NCBI GenBank assembly: GCA_020081605.1
Contig: JAHREC010000011.1
Span: forward strand, 2,604,001 to 2,668,000
Reading direction: 5' to 3'
Length of the DNA stretch: 64,000 nt
Source of the DNA: Albifimbria verrucaria
Lineage: Eukaryota > Ascomycota > Sordariomycetes > Hypocreales > Stachybotryaceae
This document shows, piece by piece, positions 1 through 11,765 of this stretch (positions are counted from its first letter, which is position 1; every line of letters begins with the position of its first letter). The translations under genes were made by a program, and so were the position numbers. The notes beneath the pieces were generated by a model that ran no database searches, had not been told where the DNA came from, and saw only the letters and a list, made by a program, of their open reading frames with translations.

Positions 1-1205
1 AGATTTGAGGCTATTGTCCTCTGTGAAAAGTCTTGCAGTCGCCTTTAGCGACAGAAGTTCCTAAGGGCAGCTGGTCGCGAGGACTTGCCGCTCTCTGTGC
101 AATCTTTAGATATGGTCTGGTGTATTGCTAAAGCATTCGACGCATTTACTTCTACCACTTGACTGGCATTAATATTTCGTCGCAGACTCCTCAGCTTAGG
201 GGCGGAAGCATCGCTACAATGATCTGCCATAGTTAATAGCTTGGCTGGAGCATACTTTCCTTCAGCAAGCTACCGTTGTAGATGTTGCATTGAAGATGTC
301 GACAGGCTGGTAGCAAGGAGGGGCTGCAAGTCGCAGCTCAGCTGTGCGATGCTACCTACCCTGAAGCCAACAAATTCGTGCTCAAGTTCGATCAACAAGT
401 TTACGTGGTAATTGCTGCTTTTCAACCATCTATGAATTACTCGGAAAGGTATTGTTTTTCCTTGGGCTGATTTCTTTCTTCTGAGAGATTTATTTTTCTT
501 TTTTATCGCACAATAATGCTATGGATGTGTCCTACTGTGATGAAAGCAAACGCTGATGTTTCTCAACTGTTTTACTCATCTTACGTGGCAGTGTTAACCT
601 TTTGCGCTTGTTTCGAGCACATTGCCTAAGTCAGTCTTGGTGTCCCATTTCCAATTTGGTCACAGTACATTGTTATGAAATTCAACAACTCTATCAGTAG
701 CTTCGCTGCTAAAGGCGCAAACCCCAAAAACCAATATGGCAGGGCCCTTTTTCTTTTCATCTCTTTTGTCGGTAATACTTACCTTGCCCATCTATTGTAT
801 TGTTCGCATTTATCTTCCTAATGGCCTTTCCTTCGGCTCTCTTTGTTATTGTGCCTGCCATACTCCGTGTTGTTAAACTGTATTGATATGAAAGCCCTTC
901 CTAAAATCAACGCATCCCCATTTCGTCACACATTATATTCAAGTCTCGAATCCTGAATTCTCTACCTATTGGGCTTCAATTGAACTTGTCATCATAATCA
1001 GCTCACGGTGGAAGGTGTAGCGTGCTACGTTAGGGGCGATTGTCTTGTATTTGTCTAGGTCATTGTGGACTATGCATTGAAATTTTGTCTCCGGCCAAAT
1101 TCAATAACACTTTACCGTTCCGTGTAACAGCACCGAGTACCGCTGTTACCTTGGAAATAGCGAGATAGCCAAGACCTCTTTTCAATCGTTTCGTATAAAT
1201 ATCCC
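1..1205. other. gene-free left edge
   Basis: No coding region with recognisable motifs or convincing splice structure was found on either strand. The short open frames here have no family resemblance. The right end holds the 3' flank of the isochorismatase-family gene, including the out-of-frame stop at 1206-1208 that would end its alternative C-terminus. Confidence 0.5.
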
Positions 1206-1246
1206 TCAAAGCTCATCCTTTGGGCCGGGAAGCAGTGTGCCATTCT

Positions 1247-2099
1247 TTACAGCGCCCTCGTGAGCCTGAGCGAGGACGTTAAACGGCGGCATGTACTTCT
1301 TGAGGAAGGGAAGATTTCAGCGGCACCGGGAGTGTCATTCCAGTTGCGAACCAGCTCGCCAATAATGGCAAACGCGCTAAGGAGCTGGACTCCGGCGGCA
1401 GCCATGCGATCGTTTGACACGTCGCGGATTAGCGTTGTGGTTGTACCAGATGCCTCAACGTTAGCAAAAACATCGTACCCGGCCTCACGGAGTGAGAGCG
1501 CCAAGTATCCCGTGCAGCCCTCGGTCACAATGCCGCCAATGATGAACTGGGTCTTGCCCGTGGCCTCGACGGCCTTTCGAAATTCCTTGTTGTCCCAAGC
1601 ATTGATCTCTCCATTGCGCTGGATGTACGTCGCATTGGGGTGCATCTCGAGAATCTCCTCAAGCATCGGACCGGTGGGACCCGACTCAATCGACGTAGTA
1701 AGAATGACAGGCAGGTTAAATGCCTTTGCAATGGCGGAGTGCATCAGCACCTGATGGAAGAAAGGAGTTGTATCAAAGTCATGGACAAGACTAAACAGGC
1801 CGGCTTGGTGATCAACGACGAGTACAGCCTGTGAGGTAGATACACATCAGCATTGATGACGACTTGAAGGATAGCGCATTTGTTTGCTAAGGAAAATTCA
1901 TCTCATACCGCTTTCTCCTTGTCAATCCTCAGGTACTTGGGACCTTTCGGGAGACAGTCAGTCAACTTGTTCATGTATTCAATGTTACAAGTCTGCACTA
2001 TAGACAAACAATTTTCCAGGATTTGGAGCAAGATTTACCCTTGGCAGCAGAGACCATAACGGAGCATAGCCCCATGGCGAGGAGAGAAGTGAGCTTCAT
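1247..2099 (-). CDS. signal-peptide isochorismatase-family (YcaC-like) cysteine hydrolase, C-terminus frameshifted
   Basis: Three exons read from right to left: 2099-2039, 1997-1909 and 1828-1247, with GT/AG introns of 41 and 80 nt. Exon 1 encodes a classical signal peptide starting MKLTSLLAMGLCSVMVSAA. Exon 3 opens with the family's Asp strand (AVLVVDHQAGLFS) and contains the nucleophile turn GGIVTEGCTGYLALSL, whose Cys is the expected catalytic residue. Family members hydrolyse isochorismate, amides or related small substrates; the substrate here is unknown. The frame ends at 1247 after a tail unlike the family. One extra base near 1310 would restore a family-like tail that runs to 1206 and ends PGPKDEL, an ER-retrieval-type tetrapeptide. 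The break lies in a short T run (TTCCCTTCC), so a consensus error is likely. Family call is firm; localisation is inferred. Confidence 0.82.
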
Positions 2100-2235
2100 G
2101 ACTTTTGTCACACGTGTGGTCGCGGGAGCAGTTAAAGTGATAAGAGAGGTTTTTGCTGGCAGACAGAACAAAACCCAAGGCTGACGGAGTGTGGTGAAGA
2201 ATTTCTTGCTGCAATGTTCGGTCGATAGTGCGCCT

Positions 2236-2241
2236 TATATA
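2236..2241 (-). promoter_or_regulatory. possible TATA box for the isochorismatase-family gene
   Basis: A TATATA hexamer sits about 140 nt upstream of the ATG at 2099, a plausible distance for a fungal core promoter. Support is motif and position only. Confidence 0.3.
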
Positions 2242-4908
2242 CTTTTTCCGTCCTCGCAAGGCACTCACCACATTGTTCATCGTCGAGCTGCATTGCCAAG
2301 CATCAACCCAACATTGATCACCTTCACCAACTATTGCTCATCAGGACCACCCTTTCTCATCTCATCGCAGTGATACGAGCCTCGGCGTCGGCGAGGTTGC
2401 CGAATATTCTCACACAACTCTGACAGTGGTCAGTTCAACGTTCCGGCGTTAAGGCTGATATTGCATAAAAAATCCTCCCTTTACTAGGGTTGAGATGTCA
2501 ATATTACCACCTTTCTTGCATGGATAGCCACCCCTTATATCACTTGATCAATTACTGGTGGAGTGCTGACGACCTTGCTGCGAAGAAAATGGAGCTTCAG
2601 CCGTCATGTATACTTAATTTTGTCGCAATTTTGATATCTGAAAGTCTTAAATGATGATTTGGGGTGTGGGCTAGGTAGACGATGTCGTTTAAATCTACAT
2701 ACTCCCAGATTATTATGCGTGTCTGGGGTTATGTCAGTCTTTGTTCAGTGTTTATGGGTGCTCAGTCGTAGTTTACCCTCAATTGGGGATATGATATGAG
2801 TGGTTCACAAACCGAGGATTCGTCATTTTCTCTATTCCGCACTGTATGTAAAGGCTCTTCAGAATCTCTTACAAAACATTACTCTAATTTATTTGGTACT
2901 CATCAAATGAGATGAGTACGGCGATGACACTGCATTACATCAAGGTCTACTAGACTACTCCGGCCAATGTTACCGACGGCCAGTACCCCGAAGAGTTTGG
3001 CAGTATGGCCTATTTGCCTGCTCGCCCAGGGGTCGCACAAGCAACCAGTGGGAAAATGTAAGAATTAAAATCGAGGAAAGTTTGCTTGGGTCAGTAAGAA
3101 GATATTTCTCAGATAGGGTGGAAGTCAGGCATAGTGGGCGGTGGCTTGCAATGGTGAGAGAAGAACACCGTTCTAAGTCTTGACATGAAACGAATTTATG
3201 CGTTCAATCTAGGTTTCCTTATCCTAACGCAAGAATTATTCGCTTTGCGGGGCTAGGTTTTGCAAATTAACGCTTGATACGCAAGACACAGAATTTCTGT
3301 CGCCCATGCCTGAGCAGCTCTCCCCACAAGCTTACGGGTCAGTGTAGTGGTCCGGTATGCCAAGATACAAACTCCCAGCTACATCCAAAGCATAAGTAGT
3401 GAAGCTCAAGGCTCATGTCATTACTTCAAACAGCATAAGTATCGCCGCAAGTTTTCCATCTAGAATACTAGGGAAGGAGGCGTCAGCGTAGTGAGGCTGT
3501 GGCCAATATCAGTCCAGCGCAAGGACTTGCTTGATATAGAAGGTGGAAACGCATCGTGTCGGCCAGAACCATGGCATCTAAAAATATTGAGCTTCCTCAT
3601 TCATTCTGCGTTTTAATGACAGGGCTTTGTGAATTTCAGTCTTAGGAGATTTGGCTAATGATGTCTACAGCGACATTTGTACAGCCTGTGCTTTGAACAC
3701 GCTGTGGGCCCACATGTTGTAACCAAGAAGGTTTCCCATTTTGGCGAATTCTGCAAGCAAGCACGCAATACCATTGGATAATCTATACTCTACTATTAAG
3801 ACACACAAAATCCCAGCGTTTTTCTTTGAAGTTTTATGTATTGAACAAACATTGCAGCACAGTCGACAGACTATATCGTATGTAGTGCATCTTCAGGATT
3901 CATTGGCTGCAGTATTTCATCATCTCAGCCTGCGACTCTATCAGTAGAAGTAGCGGAATACAAATTGCATTGGCTTTCATTTCATTAGTGTTACCTTTGT
4001 TATGGATGCGTAGCATGAGAGAATCATCAAAACGGCTATGTAAACCAGTTATTCGTGAAATCTAGGATTTGGTTCTTCTCATTGTGTTAATAATTATTCA
4101 GCCTTGTCACTCACTTGCCATAATGATTTGTTCTTAATCCAGCCACTTCAATAGACGCAGGCTGGTAATCTCGTGGCTCAAGTGCTTGAGATACAGATGT
4201 GCTCGCCTCCCTGTGCTCGAGTCTATGTAGCAAGTTTATGTTACATGAATCGAATTCTATTCTCATATATCTATTCACATACCAGTGAACGGATACCGTC
4301 TCTGGAAACTCGATATGCTGGTAAGTGTTTGCGGCTGTACTCATACATTGTCATTCCCCTTGCATTGGAAACTTCAGGTGTGTGACTGGTGAGTAGGAAT
4401 GAGGACTAAACATGCTTTTGCGTCATAGATTCTGGATGCCCCACCACTTCTCATAGCCCTGACTTGACTTTTACGATGAGAGGGTGTGTTTATTCCGATT
4501 TATATGGAGGGAGATCTTTCGTTCGGGTGAACATGATTTCCTGTTTTTGTAACCTTGTCCTTTTATCCTCGCCCAATTCGATTGACCATTCGCACATGAG
4601 TCACACGACTACAGAGCAATGGTTTCAGTGTTATAGAATTAATTTGGAACGAGTTGTAATAGCACTCAACACTAAGAATCATCGGAAGTGTCAACGTGGT
4701 CTCACTGGGCATGATGATAATACAAATTATTAATTGTAGATTCGAAATATTTAACAATGAAAACCAGTGATACAGTGAATATGTCTCAACCTCTAAAAAC
4801 TCTAGTTTTACATAAATGATGTGGTGCTGGGCTCCTAGACCCTTTTGTCTTTGTCAGTTCTGCTTGACAGATACGTCTGTAAGCTTGTGATCTTGATAAC
4901 AACAAAGG
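2242..4908. other. gene-poor interval
   Basis: Only short open frames without conserved motifs occur here, and none shows a credible exon-intron pattern. Composition is mixed, with several AT-rich patches. I see no tRNA or repeat that I can defend. Confidence 0.4.
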
Positions 4909-6191
4909 TCATTGAACAACCTTTCTCGCACTCTTTGGTATTATCAAGTATCGGAAGTCGATGTTGGCGAGCTTCATTAGTGCCAGGGACTCGCGAATAG
5001 CTAGTCCTCTGGTCGGTATACAAACGAAAAGCTTGGAGGAAAGAGATTCGTCAGGGCGGAATTTATTGAAATATGTTAATTTACCTGACACAGGCAAAGA
5101 TTTCAATATTCGCTGATACCCCTGCTTCCAAAGCCATGATTGAACATGGGCCTGGCTAGGGGCGCTCGATATATCGAGCGTGGGCGTTATCCCAAGGGCA
5201 AGATAACCTATGCCAGCTTGCTCAAGTATTTGCATTGCAGTGATGATCAGAAGGTCCGTAAGCCCCCGTGGAGCTTCGGGTGACGCAATGCAAGGATCCA
5301 AATGAAACCCTCTTTCAACTCCGAGCACTCGCAGTGCAGTAAAGCCGTTAGGATATCCATCAGGACTGCAAGTGTAAAGAAATATGGTGAGATTAGGACA
5401 AGAGAAGAGGTCGTACACTGTCACAAAAGCTTGTGCGTTGTCATTAGCCCTTGTATTCTTCTCTTCTCTCCAGTCGTCGTACAACTTCTGCAGCTGAGCC
5501 TCGAGTTTCGCATCAACCCCTGTCGCTGCTGGGCTGTAAATTCGCATTTTTATACCGCCTCGCTTCGGATCCAGCAACTGTCTATTTTGGCTGATCATGC
5601 GCTTGCCAGACTTTTTGCGAAGAACGTCGTTTCTCAAAGGATTAAGGACACATTCTCTGCTGACTTGAACGCTGGCCCATCTCAAGCTTTCAGAGAAGTG
5701 AGCGAACTTCTCACTCATACCCATAAAAGCTGTGTGCAGATTGCAGCTCTTGCAAAACCGAAAGAACTCAAAGAGTAGAGGCCTCCATTGATGAAATGGG
5801 CCAAGGGGTCTCCTGTAACAACGGCCGTGTTCTGTCGAATTTTGTAGAGTAGAGAGCCGTAATTGTGTCTGCTATAGAACAATTGATAACTCGGGTCCAT
5901 TATGCCCATGTGAGAGGTTTGGCTGTATTGTTTGAAGGCATTATCGAGATTCTCTAGAGAATTTAGCTTGGCTGCGTGTCCCAGTCCTTGTTTGATAGAA
6001 TCGCATTCTTCATTGTCGAGTCCAGTCTTGTTAATAATGGCGTTATCTTTTTGTAGTAGGCAATGGGCAGCATCATAGATCAGCGTGATAAGGTCGTCCT
6101 CATGTTGGTGTATTGTGGAGGTAGATGCTGAACTGGGCAGAGTTTCTTCACTACTCTGTCGTCCTCGGTGTGTTGTAGGCTTACTCGCCAT
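4909..6191 (-). CDS. stand-alone DUF2156 (GNAT-fold, phosphatidylglycerol lysyltransferase C-terminal-like) protein, one frameshift
   Basis: The ATG at 6191 (MASKPTTHRG) is chosen because the open frame above it has no other ATG. The N-terminal half has a Ser/Thr-rich leader and then a GNAT-like core ending in NTAVVTGDP. The second half has AFMGMSEKF, then GFHLDPCIASPEAPRGLTDL and YLALGITPTLD, which match the DUF2156 signature. The halves are out of frame at about 5810. One more C in the run GACCCC would give GDPLGP, the usual family motif, so a one-base deletion is the simplest explanation. DUF2156 proteins transfer amino acids from aminoacyl-tRNA to lipids; in fungi stand-alone and AspRS-fused forms modify ergosterol. 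That role is family inference. A GT...CTAAT...CAG stretch at about 5369-5421 could be a 53-nt intron but would break the frame. Confidence 0.75.
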
Positions 6192-9100
6192 TTCAAATTT
6201 GTGCAAGTTCTCTTCTTGAATGTTATCCGTCAAGTGGTAAACTTCCAAGTGGTTTCCATGTCGTATCTGAGCGTGGGTGATCAGAGGCTTTATTCATAGT
6301 TAGCTTACCTTTATATTTTACGCGTAACATTAATGCTTAATGTTGGTGGAACAAGCTCACGGCGTCCGCGGGTGAGGCTCATGCTGAGGTAAGTGCCGCG
6401 TATTATGGCTGGAAGAATGCCGCAATACCCGAGAGAGGGCGTCTACTACGTAGCATTCTATCAATTACACCCACGGGTCTCACGGCAATTGACGATTCAG
6501 CCTTGTTTGTGACTTGGCACTGCCTTGTCATTTGTAGCCGCGTATACCTGTAATAAATCTACCTTCGGCCTCTCTATCCGCTTCTAATGTTACATTAAGC
6601 CAAGCCGCCAGGACGAAGCCATAATCCGAGATTGCAGAAGTACATACCAGTGCATTCATGGGCTCCCTCCGTGACAACCAATCCAGTGAAGATAAAGTAA
6701 AAATACCTAGAAGTAATAATGATGGAATTAAGAAGAAGAACATCAGAAGAACTACTTCCTGGTACCCATGGCAATTCTGTTGTGCCTGTACAAAGGATTC
6801 AGAGGGTGCTTTGATGATTGCGTATGGTGGCTTGGGCCTGGACTCGTCGTTCCGAATACGCTACCACCAATCCGAGTATCAATTTCTGTCACTTCGGTCC
6901 ACCAGTTCCCAAGATTGTACGCTGTCTGGCTCCGCCAGGCTGGGGCGGGCTACGCAGTAGCGTCATGCAAAGGATTGGAAAACCTCGGCTGCCTTGGTCG
7001 CGTGGGCTAGTCAATTCTTTGGTCTTGTATAGGGCTGGAGACTAAGGTAAACGAGACTAGCCCCTGGCTGCATTATTATTCTTATATAAAGATCTCACTC
7101 AGACTGGATTCATTCTCGTCAGGTCCCCTAAGAACTTCATAAGATATCTGTTCTGAGTATGCATGGTGTGTACTGTTCACCTTTCGTGGGACAGTGACAT
7201 CTTCTTGGTTATTTTGGCCAACATTCAATTAAGCTTTCCAACATCAATCACCTATGACGGAAAGTGATTCGACCTGTTCGTGACGACATACTGCTGACGC
7301 GGCCGGCCAACTACGTAAACCACATGTGCGTGCTTCATCATGACGGGAATGCTGTGTCTGCATGAAACAATTCTAGTCCTTCAATTCTAACGCCCTCTAA
7401 CGTTAAAAAGCCTCTCTCCGTTTTCTTCCAATTCTTTTGGCTTCTGCATCATTGCTTATGAAGCGAATCCACAAAAATACATTTTTTCATAGGCATTTTG
7501 CAAGTCTCACAGCTAATCAATTGCTGAAATGATTGTATTCTCTCAGTTTTTGCGCTCCTTATCCTTCTTCGAATGGTGAACTCGTATCCATTCCCTGAAG
7601 ATTTCTAGTGTTGAGTTTCGCGATATAAGCAGGGCACGCCGCTTAACACAGTATTGCTATCTCGTTTGGCTGGGGCGTGTTCATATTCCTCAATTACTAT
7701 CCTAGTAAAGAACTCAAGCATTAACTGGATCCATCACGCCTTATTTGGCAGGGAAATTGTTTGGAAGAATGTACATAAGATTGTATATCTGAGGAAGACG
7801 TTTCAATATTTTATTTCAAGATACTCAGATTGGTCATCCTACCCAGCAAGACGTCAAAGCGCACGGTGGTAACATATCTATAATTGAGAATCTCATGAGC
7901 AGATAAGAAGCCATTCGATGCAATGTTTCGCATGGGGTTGATCCTCGCTTTCCATCAGATGCATGGCTCTTGTTTGATGGAACAGCGATGCACCCTTTGC
8001 TTAGTGAAGATTCGGGAGCCTGCTCGCTACTCGGGTTGCAGAGTGTCTCCGGATCACCAAAGACAGAATGTATATTGATGCAATGCCTTTAAATTCATCA
8101 CGAACACTAATCGCGTGTCTGATGGTGATTTTGAGCGAGGTCGAGAAGCAGTCGTTTGCATATCAACGAAGTTTAGTGAACGACCCTTAGGCAAGGTCGA
8201 TCAGATTCCAGACAATTTCAGCATGGGAAACCTGTGAAATCGGTTCATGTTTCATCTTCCACGATTTGGATCTTGACAAAAACTTACGCATATTCCACTC
8301 ATTATGTCTCATACCTAGGGGCTCGTCACATTTGATGTGCCTTTCGTGGCAAATCAAATGTGCAATTAGACCTCTAATTGAGCCATAATAGAACGTGGAT
8401 TGACTATCTTGGGAGTTTGAAAGGATTGCCGCGTCATGACAACCAGGCCTACGAACTAGTGAAGCAATATTGTATCCTTTTAAGCCTAACTAATCCACAC
8501 ATTGCTGCATCCCCATAAGCCATTCAGTTAGCTATTATATAGAGCAGTCAATCTTATCTCTTCCGCAATATGCACCATAACACCAGGATTAACTTTTGAT
8601 ACATGTATCTGAGTCGAGACTTTTGCATATCTAACGTATCATCTCCTCGGGGAGCAAAACGTGGATTTTTGCATTCTACTATGAGGAAACATTCGCATAT
8701 CGATATCGAGCTTGTGGTAAGCAATTTTCTCTGTGATGGGAAGGAAAATGTTAGTCTTGCGTAAGGCTATTCTCTCTCCTTGTCAAGAGGCAGCTTTGAA
8801 CCGCCTGTCCTGCAGAATCATAGCTGCCAAGGCCTCTTACAGCTACCAGAGGTCAAATGTATCAAAAATGATGATCAAAGCAGCCTTTACCCAGAGGGGA
8901 TCTAAATACGGAAGCCTGGTATGAGAGGCAAAATGCCCATCAGCAAGCATGGCATCAGCCGCCGCTTCCAACGATAAAAGACAAAAATAACTTCGTTGGC
9001 GGCCGACATCTGCGATCCGCTCAGGCCAAGGCGCTTGTCGTTACAAACTAGCCCTTTGACATGCGTAGTGGGACACTCCATTGTTTTTGTCGCTCTTCTA

Positions 9101-11165
9101 TGCATGTTTGAAAACGTGCATATGAGGAGGGCGGCAGAATGCACTCTCGGTGGGTAAGCTGCCCCAGGAATAACTTAAGGAGCCCTAGTCAAGGATGCTG
9201 CAGGCGGTGACAAGAAGACAGGGAAGGTAAACTAGCGGCGTGATCCTGACACCTCACCTGCATGTCTCCCCACAGCATCATTGGGCTGGCTGTTCCCAGG
9301 ATAGCCTAGCTGTGGCCAGACCTCTTGCCAATACCCGACTTCTCGCCCAAGCAGATAGAAGATTCTATTAATACTAGCTAGCTATAGGAACCAGTTCATT
9401 GAGTCAATGTATTCAGGCCAATGGAGTTAATCACACCTCATGGCAGTAGTCCGTATTACATTGAAACCCCGCTCTGCTCTCTCCCAAAGCTTTCCGCCTC
9501 TCCTAGTGTCCACTGGTTAAGTCGCCCATGGCCGTAACATTCCAGGGTCTCGATAGTTAGTGCATTTGGTCATCGCACCGAGTAAGGTAGAGCGAAATGC
9601 GGTTAATCATAGATTTGTTTGGAATAGCATCGCGCGACCGCCCATACACAGGTATTGATAGTATCGCTACAGTACAAGCGGTGCTAAGAACAGACTCTCT
9701 TTGGATTACCTCCGTACCAGGGGAGGATGGAAGGTCTTGTCACTACAGCCTTAAGTTGGACATTCATTCTGCTGCGGCTTTCCATACAACTCGACACCTC
9801 CAAGTCTCTGCACAGCCTGCCTGACGGACGCAGAGACTCGCAGGCCTAATGGTTGGTGGTCATATCGACTGAACAGAAAGAAATGTAACAAGCAGCGCTC
9901 TATGTGCACCGAACTCATGCGGGTAGGGCTCGAATGCCATGGCTTTATTGTCAGTCCAGGTTGAGTGGATGGGGATGTCAGCCTGAAGGCACAGCGGCCA
10001 AAAGGAAACCGAAGGTGGCACAAGAATCAGAGCATGTCGCATGAGCAGAACCAGGCACGCAACCATCTAGAACCAAATCTTCAATCCGAAAGTATCTCGC
10101 AACACATCAAGGAGTTCTCGTCAGATGGTGAACCTACAGTTGCCGGCGAATTTAGCATCTCGGAATCATAGTCTGGGAGACCTATGTCGTTGTTACAAGG
10201 TCTCGATGATATTTTATAACGATTAGCCGAATATTCGATCTTTGTTTAACAAACCCCTGGGTACGACTTCAGCTACTTGTAAAGCTGTCAATGAACCCAT
10301 GCTGCCTATCGACAGTGTGGAAGACGTCCTACTACTTGTTTATTATACGGAGAATACGTTTCCTGAGTAGTTTCGTTTTTGCTTGTCAGTCGAAACCAGC
10401 CTGAATCCAGGGTTTTCCCCATGGCTGATGTCAACATCATGGCCGCTGAGTTTGGCTTCTCTAGCACTCAGTAAATTACACGGAAGCCACTGCAGAGCCA
10501 CCCGGGATAATCTTTGACAAAACTGATGATAAGACTTCAGACGGTGCCCAAAAGTAAATCACCTCACTGCCAAAGAACATGCCGTGCTTCGTCCCTGGTG
10601 GCAGTTGATTGGATGGCAATGTTACGTCTCCTCGACGCTAAAATGAGCCGCAGATCGGCAATAAAGAATATGCAACATGAACAAATGGATAACAACTTGA
10701 CCCTTCAGCTCAAACGCCCTGCTTCATACAACTCTCCGACCCAATCGCCCCATATCAGGCAGAATGATAGGACATGCCTAACTGGGTAGAGATGCTGACA
10801 CGACTTCACGGGAGGATTGGTCAGCGCGCCAGCGGCCAAGACACGTATGCATATCTCATTAATCTCACTCGAGCGCTTTCATTTACATCGTGCCGCATCT
10901 GTATCCACTCCAAATGTCACTGTGGCGTTTCACCCGCGCGCGTAACAGGGCATTGATCCATGGGTAAGCACACCGTGTCTAAGTAGGGTTTTGTTCTTTC
11001 GCAGAGGTAATAAAGATCAGGGATCTTACGGGGTATATGAAGACCTAATCATCTATGATCAATGCTGAATTTGTTTCAAGTGCGCGGTGCAAATACAGCA
11101 TAGCATCTTTCATTCATCTCCTCTGCACTTCTCATCCACTTTCAATTCTACTTTAACTGCCCACT
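6192..11165. other. large gene-poor interval
   Basis: About 5 kb without a gene I can support. On the minus strand at about 6730-6940 an open stretch containing NLGNWWTEVTEIDTRIGGSVFG ends in a stop, and below it a hydrophobic frame (MFFFLIPSLLLLGIFTLSSL) precedes an intron-like segment. This could be the remains of a membrane-protein gene but has no start or identifiable domain. The rest holds only short frames. Confidence 0.4.
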
Positions 11166-11765
11166 ATGGCCAAGATTGTAGTTGTCAACGGGAGCTTGCG
11201 CACGCCCCAGGTGGGTAGCAGCATCGCCAGCTGGGTCTATGACATTGTCAAGTCACAGGCTTCATCAGATGTCGAAGTTGAGACTATCGCAATCAAGGAC
11301 TTTAACCTGCCAGTCTTTGATGAGCCTGTCATGCCGGCCGCCGTCACAAGCGCAACTCCTCTGCAACAGGAACATTCAAAGAAGTGGAGCGCTGCCATTG
11401 CCTCTTACCAGGGATACGTCTTTGTCATCCCTGAGTACAACGGCAGTCTAGCTGGCGGCACCAAGAATGCCATCGACTACCTCTACACCGAGTGGCCTGG
11501 GAAGCCCATCGCAATTGTTAGCTACGGTGTTCAGGGAGGTACTCGTGCAAATGAGCACCTTGCCTGGTCTTTGGAGAATATCATGAAGCTCAAGGTTGTT
11601 GAGCCTAGGGTGACTTTGCCTTTTGCCCCTGTTGATATTGGCTCCTCCGTGAGCGGTACTCTCGGCGAGCAATCACAGAAGGACTGGACTGAAGGTGGCA
11701 AGAAGGATGAGATTCTCAAGGCTGTGGAGCAAATCAAAACTGTCGTGAGCGCGCTCAAAGCATAA
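11166..11765 (+). CDS. NADPH-dependent FMN reductase family flavoprotein
   Basis: A single uninterrupted 199-residue frame begins at an ATG in the context CACTATGGCC. It shows the flavodoxin-like fold of the NADPH_FMN_red family: an N-terminal strand and phosphate-binding loop (KIVVVNGSLRTPQVGSS), the diagnostic PEYNGSLAGGTKNAIDY loop at residues 89-105, and the later strand PIAIVSYGVQGG. Length is typical. Members reduce FMN, quinones, azo compounds or chromate with NAD(P)H. The protein is cytosolic, with no targeting signal seen. It is one of the few genes here without an intron or frameshift, and both flanks are gene-poor. The exact substrate cannot be told from sequence. Confidence 0.93.
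   Translation: MAKIVVVNGSLRTPQVGSSIASWVYDIVKSQASSDVEVETIAIKDFNLPVFDEPVMPAAVTSATPLQQEHSKKWSAAIASYQGYVFVIPEYNGSLAGGTKNAIDYLYTEWPGKPIAIVSYGVQGGTRANEHLAWSLENIMKLKVVEPRVTLPFAPVDIGSSVSGTLGEQSQKDWTEGGKKDEILKAVEQIKTVVSALKA

Noticed and set aside
5369..5421. Possible 53-nt intron in the DUF2156 gene
   Set aside because: It has good GT, CTAAT and CAG signals, but removal shifts the frame and brings in a stop, while reading through is open. Kept only as a note.
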